The notes under the pieces were generated by a model. That model made no database searches. It saw only the letters and a list, made by a program, of their open reading frames with translations, and was not told the DNA's origin. From assembly GCF_016743795.2 (NCBI RefSeq), contig NZ_CP060138.2, forward strand, positions 496,001 through 560,000: a stretch of 64,000 nt of DNA, read 5' to 3'. The position numbers and the translations under genes were made by a program. How positions within the stretch are numbered: the first letter of the stretch is position 1; each line of letters opens with the position of its first letter. This document shows positions 1-8,557 of the stretch, piece by piece. The stretch comes from Rickettsia tillamookensis. GTDB lineage: Bacteria > Pseudomonadota > Alphaproteobacteria > Rickettsiales > Rickettsiaceae.

Positions 1-1134
1 AATTTAATGGGTTTCGTAGAAATTTTGCCTCATATTTTTAAGCTTAAAAAATTAATTGATAAAACTGTGAAGGATATAATAAATAGTAAAGCTGATTTAT
101 TAATTACCATAGATTCACCAGGGTTTACTTATCGTGTGGCAAAGCGAGTAAGAAAACTTTTACCAAAGCTGAAAATGATTCATATCGTTGCACCGTCAGT
201 TTGGGCATATAAAGAGGGTAGAGCAGTAAAATACGCTAAAATTTATGATTGTTTATTTGCTTTACTACCGTTTGAACCTCCATATTTTACTAAAGTCGGT
301 CTTGACTGTAGATTTATAGGTCATCCGATTATGGAGCAGGAGTTTTATAGGGATAAAATAGCTTTACGTGAAGAGTTTAAAATAGATGAGAATGAGAGAG
401 TTTTATGTGTTACTCTTGGAAGCAGAAAAGGAGAGATTCTAAAGCATTTACCGGTTTTTATTTCTTCTATTGAAGAAATATTCAAGAGTTGTAATAATCT
501 TAAAGTTATATTTACTCTTGCAAATCCTGCTCATGAGGCAATAATAAAGCCGTTTTTAGAAGATGTTAAGTTTAATTATTTATTTTCAAGTGAAAGACTT
601 AAAACTTATGCTGTTGCGGATGCAGCTTTAGCAAAATCCGGTACTAATACTTTAGAGATAGCAGCTTCCGGTACTCCTATGATTGTAGCTTATAAAGTTA
701 ATCTTATAAGCTTTTTTATTATCAGGCTATTGATAAAAATAAAATATGTTACGTTGATAAATATTATAGCTGATAAAGAAATAATTCCGGAATTTATCCA
801 ATTTAATTGCCGAGCTAGTCTTATTAGTAATAAGCTTCAAGAGTTGTTATTTAATTCTAAAAAAGCTTATGAGCAGGTAATAGAAAGTCAAAAAGTTTTG
901 CAGCAATTAGGATTTAAATCAAACCGATTACAGCTAAATTCAGAAAGTTTTAGACACGATGAATTTAAAGGCACGCTAGCTAAGCATACAGAAGTACGTG
1001 AGCACAGGATTAGCTTGGAAAATTCGCTTGTATCAAGTGATCGAGATGATGCTATACCTTCTTATATAGCTGCAGAAATTATTAAACAGGAGTTCTTAGA
1101 ACCTAAAATAAAGTTGTTAAAAGAGAAAGATTAG
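1..1134 (+). CDS. lpxB: Lipid-A-disaccharide synthase, 5' truncated by window edge
   Basis: LpxB is a GT19 enzyme that joins UDP-2,3-diacylglucosamine and lipid X into the lipid A disaccharide at the inner face of the cytoplasmic membrane. The frame is open to base 1, so the gene begins upstream and roughly the first 80-90 residues are missing. Family hallmarks are visible: APSVWAYKEGR, the LLPFEPPYF segment, CRFIGHP, LGSRKGEI, and the donor-binding AKSGTNTLEIAASGTPM. Near the C terminus (about residues 309-345 of the visible part) the sequence leaves the family pattern and looks like an in-frame palindromic element; normal sequence resumes with SYIAAEIIKQ. The 3' end overlaps the convergent hypothetical gene by 32 bp. 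Identity is secure; the effect of the insertion is unknown. Confidence 0.93.
   Translation, partial: NLMGFVEILPHIFKLKKLIDKTVKDIINSKADLLITIDSPGFTYRVAKRVRKLLPKLKMIHIVAPSVWAYKEGRAVKYAKIYDCLFALLPFEPPYFTKVGLDCRFIGHPIMEQEFYRDKIALREEFKIDENERVLCVTLGSRKGEILKHLPVFISSIEEIFKSCNNLKVIFTLANPAHEAIIKPFLEDVKFNYLFSSERLKTYAVADAALAKSGTNTLEIAASGTPMIVAYKVNLISFFIIRLLIKIKYVTLINIIADKEIIPEFIQFNCRASLISNKLQELLFNSKKAYEQVIESQKVLQQLGFKSNRLQLNSESFRHDEFKGTLAKHTEVREHRISLENSLVSSDRDDAIPSYIAAEIIKQEFLEPKIKLLKEKD
936..1045 (+). repeat. Probable in-frame Rickettsia palindromic element in lpxB
   Basis: The encoded segment contains DEFKG, then VRE, then a terminal LENSL, which matches from memory the general look of protein-coding RPEs (DEFKGDTER..VRED..LPLEA). 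The DNA ends show only imperfect inverted similarity. The boundaries are estimates. Confidence 0.5.
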
Positions 1135-1402
1135 TACTTAAACCGGTGGTCCACAACATTTTCTGAATTATAATAAACATTAATATTAATATAATAACAA
1201 AATATATTTCCATATTTTTTCTTATAGTATTAATTTGTTTCATTAAAATTTCTAAATCATTGGAAATTTTTTTGTATTCCTCATTGTTATCAGAACGCAT
1301 TGTTGTCAAGAAACCGGATAAGTTTCCTAACTTATTTTGTAAAGCTTTTAACCTTTCAGTATGTTCTTCGTGTTTTAGATCGGTATTGTGATCTTGTATC
1401 AT
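1103..1402 (-). CDS. Small hypothetical protein with C-terminal membrane helix
   Basis: A 99-residue protein of no recognised family. Residues 1-62 are charged and heptad-like (HTERLKALQNKLGNLSGFL, then NNEEYKKISNDLEILMKQI), suggesting a coiled coil. Residues about 66-81 form a hydrophobic helix (YFVIILILMFIIIQKML), so it is probably a tail-anchored or type II membrane protein. It is convergent with lpxB and overlaps its end by 32 bp. The long overlap and lack of a known family leave some doubt, but the codon use and the helix-plus-coil layout support a real gene. Confidence 0.55.
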   Translation of the reverse strand: MIQDHNTDLKHEEHTERLKALQNKLGNLSGFLTTMRSDNNEEYKKISNDLEILMKQINTIRKNMEIYFVIILILMFIIIQKMLWTTGLSTNLSLLTTLF

Positions 1403-1778
1403 AATATATAATGCCCATTATAAGATCAGTATTAACGCCGGTATAGTAATATGAACTATGAATAAAGATTTATATTTTTTGTTTGTAATAAAAATTCTAA
1501 CTTTTCATTTTACAGGAGTATACTATTGTTATAGTAAATTGGTTTACGTTATTAATTTGTTGCTTGTTAGTCATCTAATTTTAATATTTTAATTACTAAA
1601 TATTAAAACTATTGATTTATTTAGCAAAAACTATATAATTTAAATTCAGCAAATATTTAACTTCAACCAAACTTTAAGTTAGTTTTACTATATGTTATTT
1701 CAAATGTCAAGAAAAAACCATATTTCGTGGTAATATTTTTTATCAATATTTCTAAGTCTTATAAAAATAATAGTTATT
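1403..1778. other. Intergenic region between divergent genes
   Basis: A 376-bp AT-rich gap between the divergent hypothetical gene and mltG. It carries short inverted repeats around 1520-1545 but no dispersed repeat, RNA gene or open frame that I can support. Promoters for both neighbours must lie here, but no strong -35/-10 pair stands out. Confidence 0.5.
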
Positions 1779-2798
1779 ATGTTAAAAAACCTATTAAAAA
1801 CTAAACTTTTTTTAGTTATAGTATCTCTAACTATATTTATTACTTTGCTAAATTTTAGTATATTTTATATTTTTGTGCCGGGTAATCTTACTCAAAATAA
1901 AACGATAATTATTGAACCTAAATTATCCGTAAATCAAATAGTTACAAAACTTTATTCTAATGAAGTAATCAAATATCCGAGAATTTTTAAGGTAATTGCT
2001 AAAATTTATTCTATAAAAAGACCTCTTAAAAGCGGTGAATATGTGTTTACTCGTAATATATCGCCTCTGCAAACTTTAAGAATATTAGCAAGCGGTAAAT
2101 CTATAATACACAAGATAATTGTCCCGGAAGGTACGGTAGTTAGTGAGGTTATAAAGAAAATTAATGAAGAAAGTCGATTACTTGGAGAAATAAAGGGTAT
2201 AATACCGGAAGGTTTTTTAATGCCTTCCACGTATTTTTTTTCTTACGGTGATCAAAAAGAGCAGATAATCGAGCAAATGAGAAATTTAATGTCTGCTAAT
2301 TTAGATAAGGTAATGCAAAATCTTTCATCGGATTCTCCGTTAAAAACTAGACTTGAGGTATTAACTCTAGCTTCGATAATTGAAAAAGAAGCCGGCTCAA
2401 ATGCAGAAAAGCCTATTATAGCAGCAGTATTCATTAATCGTTTAAAGAAAAATATGAAGCTACAAGCTGATCCGACTACTATATATGCTTTGACTGAGGG
2501 AAAATTTAAATTAGCAAGAGCTTTAACAAAAAAAGATTTATTGCAAGAACTGCCGTATAATACTTATTATATAAAAGGTTTACCGCCCGGTCCGATTTCT
2601 TGTCCGTCGTTAAAATCTTTAGAAGCAGTGGTAAAACCCGCTAAAACGGATGCCTTATTTTTTGTGGTTGACGGTAAAGGCGGACATAATTTTTCTAACA
2701 ATCTTAATGATCATAATAGATTTGTTGAAACTTATAGAAAAAGTTTGATTAGAGTACCTGAGCCGGAAATTGACCCTGAAACACCATCTACTCGATGA
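1779..2798 (+). CDS. mltG: Endolytic murein transglycosylase MltG
   Basis: MltG is an inner-membrane lytic transglycosylase that cuts nascent glycan strands and so ends peptidoglycan polymerisation. The 339-residue protein has an N-terminal membrane helix (about 9-33), a LysM-like region, and the YceG catalytic domain. ASIIEKEAG at 198-206 carries the catalytic glutamate, followed by LQADPTTIY and YNTYYIKGLPPGPI. Length is normal for the family. The final Arg codon and TGA stop lie in the left end of a palindromic element at 2789-2910, so the native C terminus has been replaced or trimmed by a few residues. The gene stands alone between intergenic repeats. Confidence 0.93.
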   Translation: MLKNLLKTKLFLVIVSLTIFITLLNFSIFYIFVPGNLTQNKTIIIEPKLSVNQIVTKLYSNEVIKYPRIFKVIAKIYSIKRPLKSGEYVFTRNISPLQTLRILASGKSIIHKIIVPEGTVVSEVIKKINEESRLLGEIKGIIPEGFLMPSTYFFSYGDQKEQIIEQMRNLMSANLDKVMQNLSSDSPLKTRLEVLTLASIIEKEAGSNAEKPIIAAVFINRLKKNMKLQADPTTIYALTEGKFKLARALTKKDLLQELPYNTYYIKGLPPGPISCPSLKSLEAVVKPAKTDALFFVVDGKGGHNFSNNLNDHNRFVETYRKSLIRVPEPEIDPETPSTR

Positions 2799-2910
2799 AC
2801 TTCAAAAATTGGCTACGTCGTCTTATAAGATCTGCGGTACTCACGTATTAAGTATACGTTGCGTTCCTCGCCTTATAGACTCCTTGCTCTTTTTGAAGTT
2901 GATCTTCGTA
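2789..2910. repeat. Rickettsia palindromic element (RPE), mltG-cyaY
   Basis: An element of about 122 bp whose ends are inverted copies: CGATGAACTTCAAAAATTGG on the left and, on the opposite strand, ACGAAGATCAACTTCAAAAA at the right end. The centre has the ACGTATTAAGTATACGT palindrome. Elements at 3275, 45395 and 48005 share the ends. Confidence 0.85.
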
Positions 2911-2938
2911 TATTTTTATCCATTTAACGGATGTTATC

Positions 2939-3265
2939 ATGAATAATAGTGAATTTAGTAAAATAGCCGAAACAACAATTGCATATATAGCAGACAAGAT
3001 AGAAGAGCAAGATAAAGAAGCAAGTATAGACGTAGATTTACAAGGTGATATACTAAATCTTGATACTGATAAAGGTGTGTATGTAATAAATAAACAAAGT
3101 GCAGCTAAAGAAATTTGGTTATCGTCGCCGGTTAGCGGTCCTTATCATTTTTTTTATGAACAAGGAAAATGGAAAAACAAAACTGGACTTGAGCTAATGG
3201 CTATTTTGGCTGAAGAACTGGGGATTGATTTTAGTAATATAGGGCAGTATACTACTGTGAAATGA
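2939..3265 (+). CDS. cyaY: Frataxin-like iron-sulfur cluster assembly protein CyaY
   Basis: CyaY is a small acidic iron-binding protein that modulates IscS/IscU iron-sulfur cluster assembly in the cytoplasm. At 108 residues the length is normal. The N-terminal helix is acidic ([18 protein letters not shown]), as expected for the iron-binding ridge. The beta-sheet signature [19 protein letters not shown], followed by SGPYHF, is diagnostic of frataxins. It is bracketed by two RPEs, so no operon is evident. Confidence 0.93.
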   Translation: MNNSEFSKIAETTIAYIADKIEEQDKEASIDVDLQGDILNLDTDKGVYVINKQSAAKEIWLSSPVSGPYHFFYEQGKWKNKTGLELMAILAEELGIDFSNIGQYTTVK

Positions 3266-3274
3266 AGAGTTTAT

Positions 3275-3399
3275 TATACGAAGTTCAACTTGGAAAAGAG
3301 TAATCGGTCTGTAAGCCAAGGAGCGGAGCGTATAATAAACGTTCAGCATCCGAGGTCTTACAAAGACATTGTTGCCAATTTTTCAAGTGGGCGAGTATA
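3275..3399. repeat. RPE abutting the start codon at 3401
   Basis: Ends TATACGAAGTTCAACTTGG and CCAATTTTTCAAGTGGGCGA form the inverted pair seen in the other RPEs here. The element runs to 1-2 bp before the ATG at 3401 and its top strand stays open in frame with that gene from a TTG at 3290. Confidence 0.85.
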
Positions 3400-3400
3400 T

Positions 3401-4150
3401 ATGAAAGATTTTGAAACTGCCGATAGTGCTGCAAAAGTTTATGATTTAATAATAAAAAATGTTCCTATTGGTACATCTATATTCCTTGATGTTGACGATA
3501 CTGTTATAACTCCTAAATCAAAAACTTTTAAGAAGCCACCTTATAATCAAATGATTGATAGGATTAAGGAAAATAAAAGTAATTATGATAATTATGAAGA
3601 AATTGTTAGTAATTGGCGACTGCAACGAAAGGCAATATTAATTGATGAAGAGTGGGCAGAAGTTATAAACAAGCTTAAGGCAAAGTTTCCTGTTTATGTT
3701 CTTACGCAAATGAATACGGGAAAATTCGGCAATATTCCTTCAATGCAAGATTGGCGATATAAAGAACTAAAAGAGCTAGGTATAGAGTTTTCGGATAATG
3801 AAAAATTAGCAATTTATAATTCAGGACAAAATGATGATGCTATTTTTTATAAAGGTATATTCATAACAGGTAATCATTCAAAAAGCGGTACTTTATCAAA
3901 ATTTTCTAAAGATTTAAATGTTAGTTTTATTGTATTTGTTGATGATCGTGGAAAACATGCGGAAGATGTTAGAGATTATTGTAAAAAGAATAAAATCGGT
4001 TTTTTAGGTATTTTATTTGACGGGCTTAAAAATTTAATAGGTGAACCTGATAAAAAACTCGCCGAATTTCAAGAATCATATTTAATAGAAAACGCTAAAT
4101 GGCTTGAAGATGATGAAGCTTATGAATTAATGACAGAAAGTAATAATTAA
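3401..4150 (+). CDS. HAD-like protein resembling DUF2608 (copy 1)
   Basis: A 249-residue protein of the haloacid-dehalogenase fold, probably a phosphatase of unknown substrate. Motif I is FLDVDDTVI, giving the DxDx(T/V) nucleophile pair. A later VYVLTQMNTGKFG supplies the motif II region and FIVFVDDRGKHAEDV the acidic motif IV. The sequence is clearly paralogous to the gene at 26989-27756, sharing GKFG..I.DMIEWR-like spacing. I start it at ATG 3401. An upstream in-frame TTG at 3290 would add 37 residues made entirely of the RPE, so that extension is probably not native, though it could be translated. The paralogue has only a few extra N-terminal residues. Confidence 0.72.
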   Translation: MKDFETADSAAKVYDLIIKNVPIGTSIFLDVDDTVITPKSKTFKKPPYNQMIDRIKENKSNYDNYEEIVSNWRLQRKAILIDEEWAEVINKLKAKFPVYVLTQMNTGKFGNIPSMQDWRYKELKELGIEFSDNEKLAIYNSGQNDDAIFYKGIFITGNHSKSGTLSKFSKDLNVSFIVFVDDRGKHAEDVRDYCKKNKIGFLGILFDGLKNLIGEPDKKLAEFQESYLIENAKWLEDDEAYELMTESNN

Positions 4151-4260
4151 ATAATACATACCTATATAGATATCGTCATTGTGAGCGGGTATTGGCGTTG
4201 TTGTATGGCTTGAGAAACTTGCTGGGTGTCATACCGTATAGTACCGGACAGTTTTTATTT

Positions 4261-4292
4261 TATGTCATTCCCGCCTCCGCGGGAATGACATA
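4261..4292. repeat. Family A palindrome (solo)
   Basis: A perfect hairpin: 14-bp arms TATGTCATTCCCGC and its complement around a 4-nt loop. The rest of the 224-bp gap (4151-4374) holds only fragments of families B and C. Confidence 0.8.
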
Positions 4293-4374
4293 AAACGCAT
4301 TTTCCGAGCCATGCAACAAGCCTGAATAAATCACGGGATGAAAAATGAGAAACTAAAATCCATGAGTTTTAAAA

Positions 4375-6033
4375 ATGCACTTTCTAAAAAATTTTTTGAT
4401 AATATTTGTAATTGTAATTCCGAATCTAGTATTTGCAAACACTTATCGGCAAATAAATTACAAAATAAGCCCCTTATCTAATGCACCTGTTTCGGCTATT
4501 AAAGTTGAAACTGAAATAATCGGGGATATGGACGGCGAGATTGTTTTAGATTTACCCTATGCTTGGGCAAATGCTACATATTACAAGCAAATCAAAAATG
4601 TTAAACTTGAATATCCGATTGGAAAATTACACCTTAAAAATCAAGAGGGGAACCCAGCTGTTTTAAATACGGGAAGAATCAATATTATCCGTTTAAGCTA
4701 CGAAATATACCAAGAAGCCGGTAATCCTTCGGATATTCATGGAACTATAATTAGGTCAAATTTGATCCACTCACCAGGATACGGACTTTTTACTTTACCC
4801 GCAGATATCAATGATAAGGATAAAATTGAGTTTAATATTGAATGGAATAATATTCCTGATAGCTGGAAAACAATATCAGATTATGGTCTTGGCAAAAGCG
4901 TGAAATTTAAAGTTACGCCGATTGAATTATATAGTGCCGTTTATGCAGCAGGTGATTTACGTATTTACAAAATTGTCGATCAAAAAAATCCAGTATATCT
5001 TTCTCTGCACGGTCAATTTGATCTTAAAGACCGAGAAATATCCTCCTATATAAATAAAATTATCAAGGGACAGAGAGCATTTTTTCATGATAATGATTTT
5101 CCTTATTATCTAATAAGTTTGATTGAAGGCGATCAGCCAAGACATATGAGCGGTACAGGCTTAACCCATAGTTTTACCGCTTTTATTCCTCAAGGTTTAG
5201 ACAAACAGGATTATATAACGTTACTTGCTCATGAACATTTGCATAATTGGACAGGGAAGAAAATACGCAATAATTTAGAAGGATTAAATTATTGGTGGAG
5301 TGAAGGGTTTACCGATTATTATAGTAGGGTTTTAGCCTTACGTGCCAAGGTTATAATGCTTGAGGAATTTATAGAAGAATTCAACCAATTCTTTCAGGAT
5401 TATTATTTATCACCGGTAATAAATGAGCCTAACAGCAGTATTAAAGAGGATTATTGGAAAGATTATGCCGTAGAGAAATTACCGTATTATCGTGGGTTTG
5501 TTTTTGCACTTTATTTGGACAATTTCATTAAAGAGAATAATAAGAGTAAATCGCTGGATAATGTTATGCTTGATTTGTTTAAAACCTCAAAAGAACAAGA
5601 ATTTTCTACAGATTATTTTAAAAAAATAGTTAGAAATTATGTTCCAAAAGGGATAGATAAAGAGATAAATGAATATATAGAACAAGGTAAAACTATAGAT
5701 TTAGCTGATATTGTTAAAGTGTTGCCGATTGAGAAAATAAAAATGGGGGCATATGACCGTGGTTTTGATAAAGATGCTTTAATAAATAATTATACAATAA
5801 AAAATATTGATGAAAATAGTAACGCTTATAAATCCGGACTTAGAAACGGGGACATAGTTATAAAATATGATTTTCCTAAATGGGGTTCTCCTGATCAGAT
5901 AGTTACAATCAAAACAACTAAAGGTGCGTTTAAATTTAGACCTGAAAGTGCTAATAAAAAAGATATATACAGATTCAAGCCTAATTTGTCTAAAGAAGAT
6001 AAGCTAAAAATCAAAAAGTTTTTTGGTTTTTAG
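4375..6033 (+). CDS. M61 family metallopeptidase (glycyl aminopeptidase-like) with PDZ domain
   Basis: A 552-residue exported zinc peptidase. Residues 1-21 form a signal peptide (a hydrophobic run ending LVFA-NT). The zinc site is HEHLH at 286-290, with the third ligand glutamate in WWSEGFTDYY near 310, matching M61 peptidases. The C-terminal part (about 445-520) is a PDZ-like fold with AYKSGLRNGDIVI. The family removes N-terminal glycine and small residues; the rickettsial substrate is unknown. The signal peptide places it in the periplasm. It is single, with a repeat-filled upstream gap. Confidence 0.85.
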   Translation: MHFLKNFLIIFVIVIPNLVFANTYRQINYKISPLSNAPVSAIKVETEIIGDMDGEIVLDLPYAWANATYYKQIKNVKLEYPIGKLHLKNQEGNPAVLNTGRINIIRLSYEIYQEAGNPSDIHGTIIRSNLIHSPGYGLFTLPADINDKDKIEFNIEWNNIPDSWKTISDYGLGKSVKFKVTPIELYSAVYAAGDLRIYKIVDQKNPVYLSLHGQFDLKDREISSYINKIIKGQRAFFHDNDFPYYLISLIEGDQPRHMSGTGLTHSFTAFIPQGLDKQDYITLLAHEHLHNWTGKKIRNNLEGLNYWWSEGFTDYYSRVLALRAKVIMLEEFIEEFNQFFQDYYLSPVINEPNSSIKEDYWKDYAVEKLPYYRGFVFALYLDNFIKENNKSKSLDNVMLDLFKTSKEQEFSTDYFKKIVRNYVPKGIDKEINEYIEQGKTIDLADIVKVLPIEKIKMGAYDRGFDKDALINNYTIKNIDENSNAYKSGLRNGDIVIKYDFPKWGSPDQIVTIKTTKGAFKFRPESANKKDIYRFKPNLSKEDKLKIKKFFGF

Positions 6034-6159
6034 ATTTTTTGTAATAAAGTAATTAATAATCAGTAATAGAAAATTCATGTTGTAAAATATCTCTTTTCTT
6101 TTTTTTTATTTCTTTATATTATCCAAAAATAAAATATAAACTAAATAATGAGGTATATC

Positions 6160-6732
6160 ATGAATTCTCTATTAAAAGTATTATATCCGAATAGAGTTGT
6201 AGAACATTTAAATACAAATTCTTACGCTCTAGATATTGTTAAAATAATTATGGGAGTAGTGGCTATTTTTGCTTCGTCCCAAATAAGCATTCCTATAAAA
6301 CCGGTAGCAATTACGATGCATAGCGTAATACTTTGTATTATAGCTTTTACTTATAGTCCACGTCTTAGTTTTCTAACTATGCTAACTTTCATTTTTGTAG
6401 GTGTAATGGGCTTGCCGGTATTCTGTAAATTTTCTAGCGGGATAAATTATTTTCTAGGAGCAGCAGGTGGTTATTATCTCGGCTTCTTAATCGGAACTCC
6501 TGTTATGAGCACTTTAAATGATAAGTTACCTAAGAATTTTGTAAACGTTACCATAATTTGTATTATCGGTCATACTATATTTTATCTATTCGGCGTTAGT
6601 TGGCTTGCAAGTATGATAGGTTTAAAACAAGCAATTTATAGCGGATTTATAATTTTCATTCCCAGCGGTCTTGCTAAACTTTTTGTTTTTTCTTCTTTAT
6701 TTTCCTACGTTAAGAACCTAAAACGAAAGTAA
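6160..6732 (+). CDS. bioY: Biotin transporter BioY (S component)
   Basis: BioY is the membrane substrate-binding subunit of biotin ECF transporters and can also act alone. The protein has about six hydrophobic segments. Family signatures include SIPIKPVAITMH near the N terminus and the Gly-rich YFLGAAGGYYLGFLIG loop. I choose ATG 6160, giving 190 residues, because a GAGG ribosome site at 6150-6153 sits 6 nt before it; the ATG at 6148 overlaps that site. No ECF A or T subunit is adjacent. Only 9 bp separate it from bioB, so the two are surely co-transcribed and jointly concern biotin supply. Confidence 0.88.
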   Translation: MNSLLKVLYPNRVVEHLNTNSYALDIVKIIMGVVAIFASSQISIPIKPVAITMHSVILCIIAFTYSPRLSFLTMLTFIFVGVMGLPVFCKFSSGINYFLGAAGGYYLGFLIGTPVMSTLNDKLPKNFVNVTIICIIGHTIFYLFGVSWLASMIGLKQAIYSGFIIFIPSGLAKLFVFSSLFSYVKNLKRK

Positions 6733-6741
6733 TTTTTAGAA

Positions 6742-7668
6742 ATGAAAAAATGGATTTTTGACGAGGCTAAAGAAATCTTTAGCCTTCCGTTTATGGAGCT
6801 GATCTATCAAGCTCAAACAGTGCATCGTGCTAATTTTGATCCAAGTAAGATCCAAATCAGCAGCCTTTTAAGTATTAAAACAGGAAGTTGTCCTGAAAAT
6901 TGTAAATTCTGTCCTCAATCTGCTCATTATAAAACTTATGTAGAAAAAGAACCTTTGATACAAATTGAGGAAGTAATTACGGCAGCAAAACGTGCTAAAG
7001 CAGCTGGTAGCACCCGCTTTTGTATGGGGGCTGCGTGGCGTGGTCCACGTGATGAGGACTTAAAGTTGGTTTGTGAGATGATTAAGGAGGTCAAAAAATT
7101 AGGTTTAGAAACTTGCGTTACGCTTGGTTTATTAAAAGAGCATCAAGCAGTTACGCTTAAAAAAGCAGGGCTTGATTTTTATAATCATAATATTGACACT
7201 TCCAAAGAGTTTTACGATAAAATTATTACCACTCGCACTTTTCAGGATAGGCTAGATACTTTGCAATATGTTCGAGCTTCCGGTATGAAAGTATGCTGCG
7301 GCGGTATTTTAGGAATGGGAGAAACAAATGATGATCGTATTAATATGATCTTAACTCTTGCCAATCTTGAAGAACCTGCTGAATCGGTAACTATCAATAA
7401 GCTAATAAAAATTCCAGGCACTCCGCTAGAAAATGTAGAAGATATTGATCCTTTTGATTTTGTTCGAGTAATAGCTTTAGCAAGAATAATGATTCCAAAA
7501 TCATATATTCGTTTGTCGGCAGGTAGGGAACAAATGTCTGATGAATTGCAAGCTTTATGTATTATGGCAGGCATTAATTCAATATTCTACGGAGAAAAGC
7601 TTTTAACTTCAGCTAATCCAATGCCTACAAAAGATAATGAGTTATTTGAGAGACTATCTATAAAGTAA
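6742..7668 (+). CDS. bioB: Biotin synthase BioB
   Basis: BioB is a radical SAM enzyme that inserts sulfur into dethiobiotin to make biotin. At 308 residues it is slightly shorter than the E. coli enzyme. The radical SAM cluster ligands are C50, C54 and C57 ([11 protein letters not shown]). The [2Fe-2S] sulfur-donor site is complete: C94 (TRFCMGAAW), C124 (ETCVTLG), C185 (KVCCGG) and the arginine in [19 protein letters not shown] is also conserved. No bioA, D, F, C or H is visible in the window, so an imported precursor is implied. Every catalytic residue is present, which argues against decay. Confidence 0.95.
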   Translation: MKKWIFDEAKEIFSLPFMELIYQAQTVHRANFDPSKIQISSLLSIKTGSCPENCKFCPQSAHYKTYVEKEPLIQIEEVITAAKRAKAAGSTRFCMGAAWRGPRDEDLKLVCEMIKEVKKLGLETCVTLGLLKEHQAVTLKKAGLDFYNHNIDTSKEFYDKIITTRTFQDRLDTLQYVRASGMKVCCGGILGMGETNDDRINMILTLANLEEPAESVTINKLIKIPGTPLENVEDIDPFDFVRVIALARIMIPKSYIRLSAGREQMSDELQALCIMAGINSIFYGEKLLTSANPMPTKDNELFERLSIK

Positions 7669-7703
7669 TTATTAACTTTTTAATTATTTATTAATAATAT
7701 CCA

Positions 7704-7732
7704 TTGACATGGTCTAATATTTAAGTTATAAT
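7704..7732 (+). promoter_or_regulatory. Perfect-consensus sigma-70 promoter
   Basis: TTGACA at 7704-7709 and TATAAT at 7727-7732 are separated by exactly 17 bp. The predicted transcript starts near 7739 and drives the gene at 7765. Confidence 0.85.
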
Positions 7733-7764
7733 TGCGTCACGATTTAATTTTAAGGGGAAAAATC

Positions 7765-8283
7765 ATGACAAAAATCTATACGGGGCCACAAACCTCAAAA
7801 AAAACATCTAGTTATTTTGATAGTGCTACAATTCATTTTCAAAATGCTACCAAAGCTGCAGCAGATTTCACAATGTATGCTACCTCAGCAACAGAACATG
7901 CTATTAATGTGATAGAAAATGGTGCGAGTGCTCTATGTTCTATTCAAAATGTTATTTCTGATGTGAACACTAATTATTCTTTTATATCTACATTTGCTCA
8001 AGCAGCTGTAGCAAGTCTTGCAACTTTTGCTTATTACAATCCTCCGGCTCTTATCGGTGCTTTTACCTTAGGAGCAATTGCAATTTCGCCGTCCGATTCT
8101 ATCGGATGTGTAAAAGACACAATAAAAGCAGGGGTTGCTGCAGGATATGTGGTTTGTGAAACCCTGGAAGGTTTAGTAGAAGGAACAGCAGGTATAGTTT
8201 CTCTTATCGCTGATAATATCTACGGCGATACCGCAGAACTTGCCGGTGCTATTAATACTAATATGATAGAGTATCATAGCTAA
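7765..8283 (+). CDS. Alanine-rich hypothetical protein, Rickettsia type
   Basis: A 172-residue protein I do not recognise. The start is ATG 7765, preceded by a strong AAGGGGA ribosome site; an upstream ATG at 7732 lies within the promoter and cannot be used by that transcript. The sequence is rich in Ala, Thr and Ser. It has an amphipathic N-terminal half (about 17-70), a hydrophobic stretch around 74-105 (FAQAAVASLATFAYY, then ALIGAFTLGAIAI) and a second Gly/Ala-rich hydrophobic segment (VAAGYVVCETLEGLVEG). No signal peptide cleavage site is clear. The ideal promoter and ribosome site suggest high expression. It could be a membrane-active or envelope protein; the function is unknown. Confidence 0.7.
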   Translation: MTKIYTGPQTSKKTSSYFDSATIHFQNATKAAADFTMYATSATEHAINVIENGASALCSIQNVISDVNTNYSFISTFAQAAVASLATFAYYNPPALIGAFTLGAIAISPSDSIGCVKDTIKAGVAAGYVVCETLEGLVEGTAGIVSLIADNIYGDTAELAGAINTNMIEYHS

Positions 8284-8302
8284 AATATTGTTATCTCAAG
8301 TT

Positions 8303-8394
8303 GTCATTGCGAGGAAAAACTGTAAGTTTTAACGAAGCAATCTCAGGAGTATTATTTCATGAGATTGCCGCGTCGCTTCGCTCCTCGCAATGAC
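8303..8394. repeat. Family C palindrome
   Basis: Starts GTCATTGCGAGGA and ends with its inverted copy TCCTCGCAATGAC, with internal GAAGCAATCTCA / TGAGATTGC arms. A fragment of family A follows at 8425-8436. Confidence 0.8.
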
Positions 8395-8448
8395 GATTTA
8401 GCATCCACGCGGGCAGCACCCTGCGGGAATGACATAAAAAGTTACACG

Positions 8449-8557
8449 CTATAGTCAAATCAGTTGGATTTAATTACAAGAAGCAAGGAGCGAAGCCTAT
8501 AACTAATAGGAGAGCGACGAGTGACATCGTCAGTGAATTCAAATTATTTGACTATAG
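8449..8557. repeat. RPE overlapping the gltX stop
   Basis: Perfect 12-bp terminal inverted repeats CTATAGTCAAAT at 8449-8460 and ATTTGACTATAG at 8546-8557, with an internal GCAAGGAGCGAAGC motif. The right end encodes the last codons of gltX on the minus strand. Confidence 0.8.

Noticed and set aside
7732..7764. Upstream ATG for the Ala-rich protein
   Set aside because: It lies within the -10 box of the perfect promoter; the AAGGGGA site fits ATG 7765 instead.
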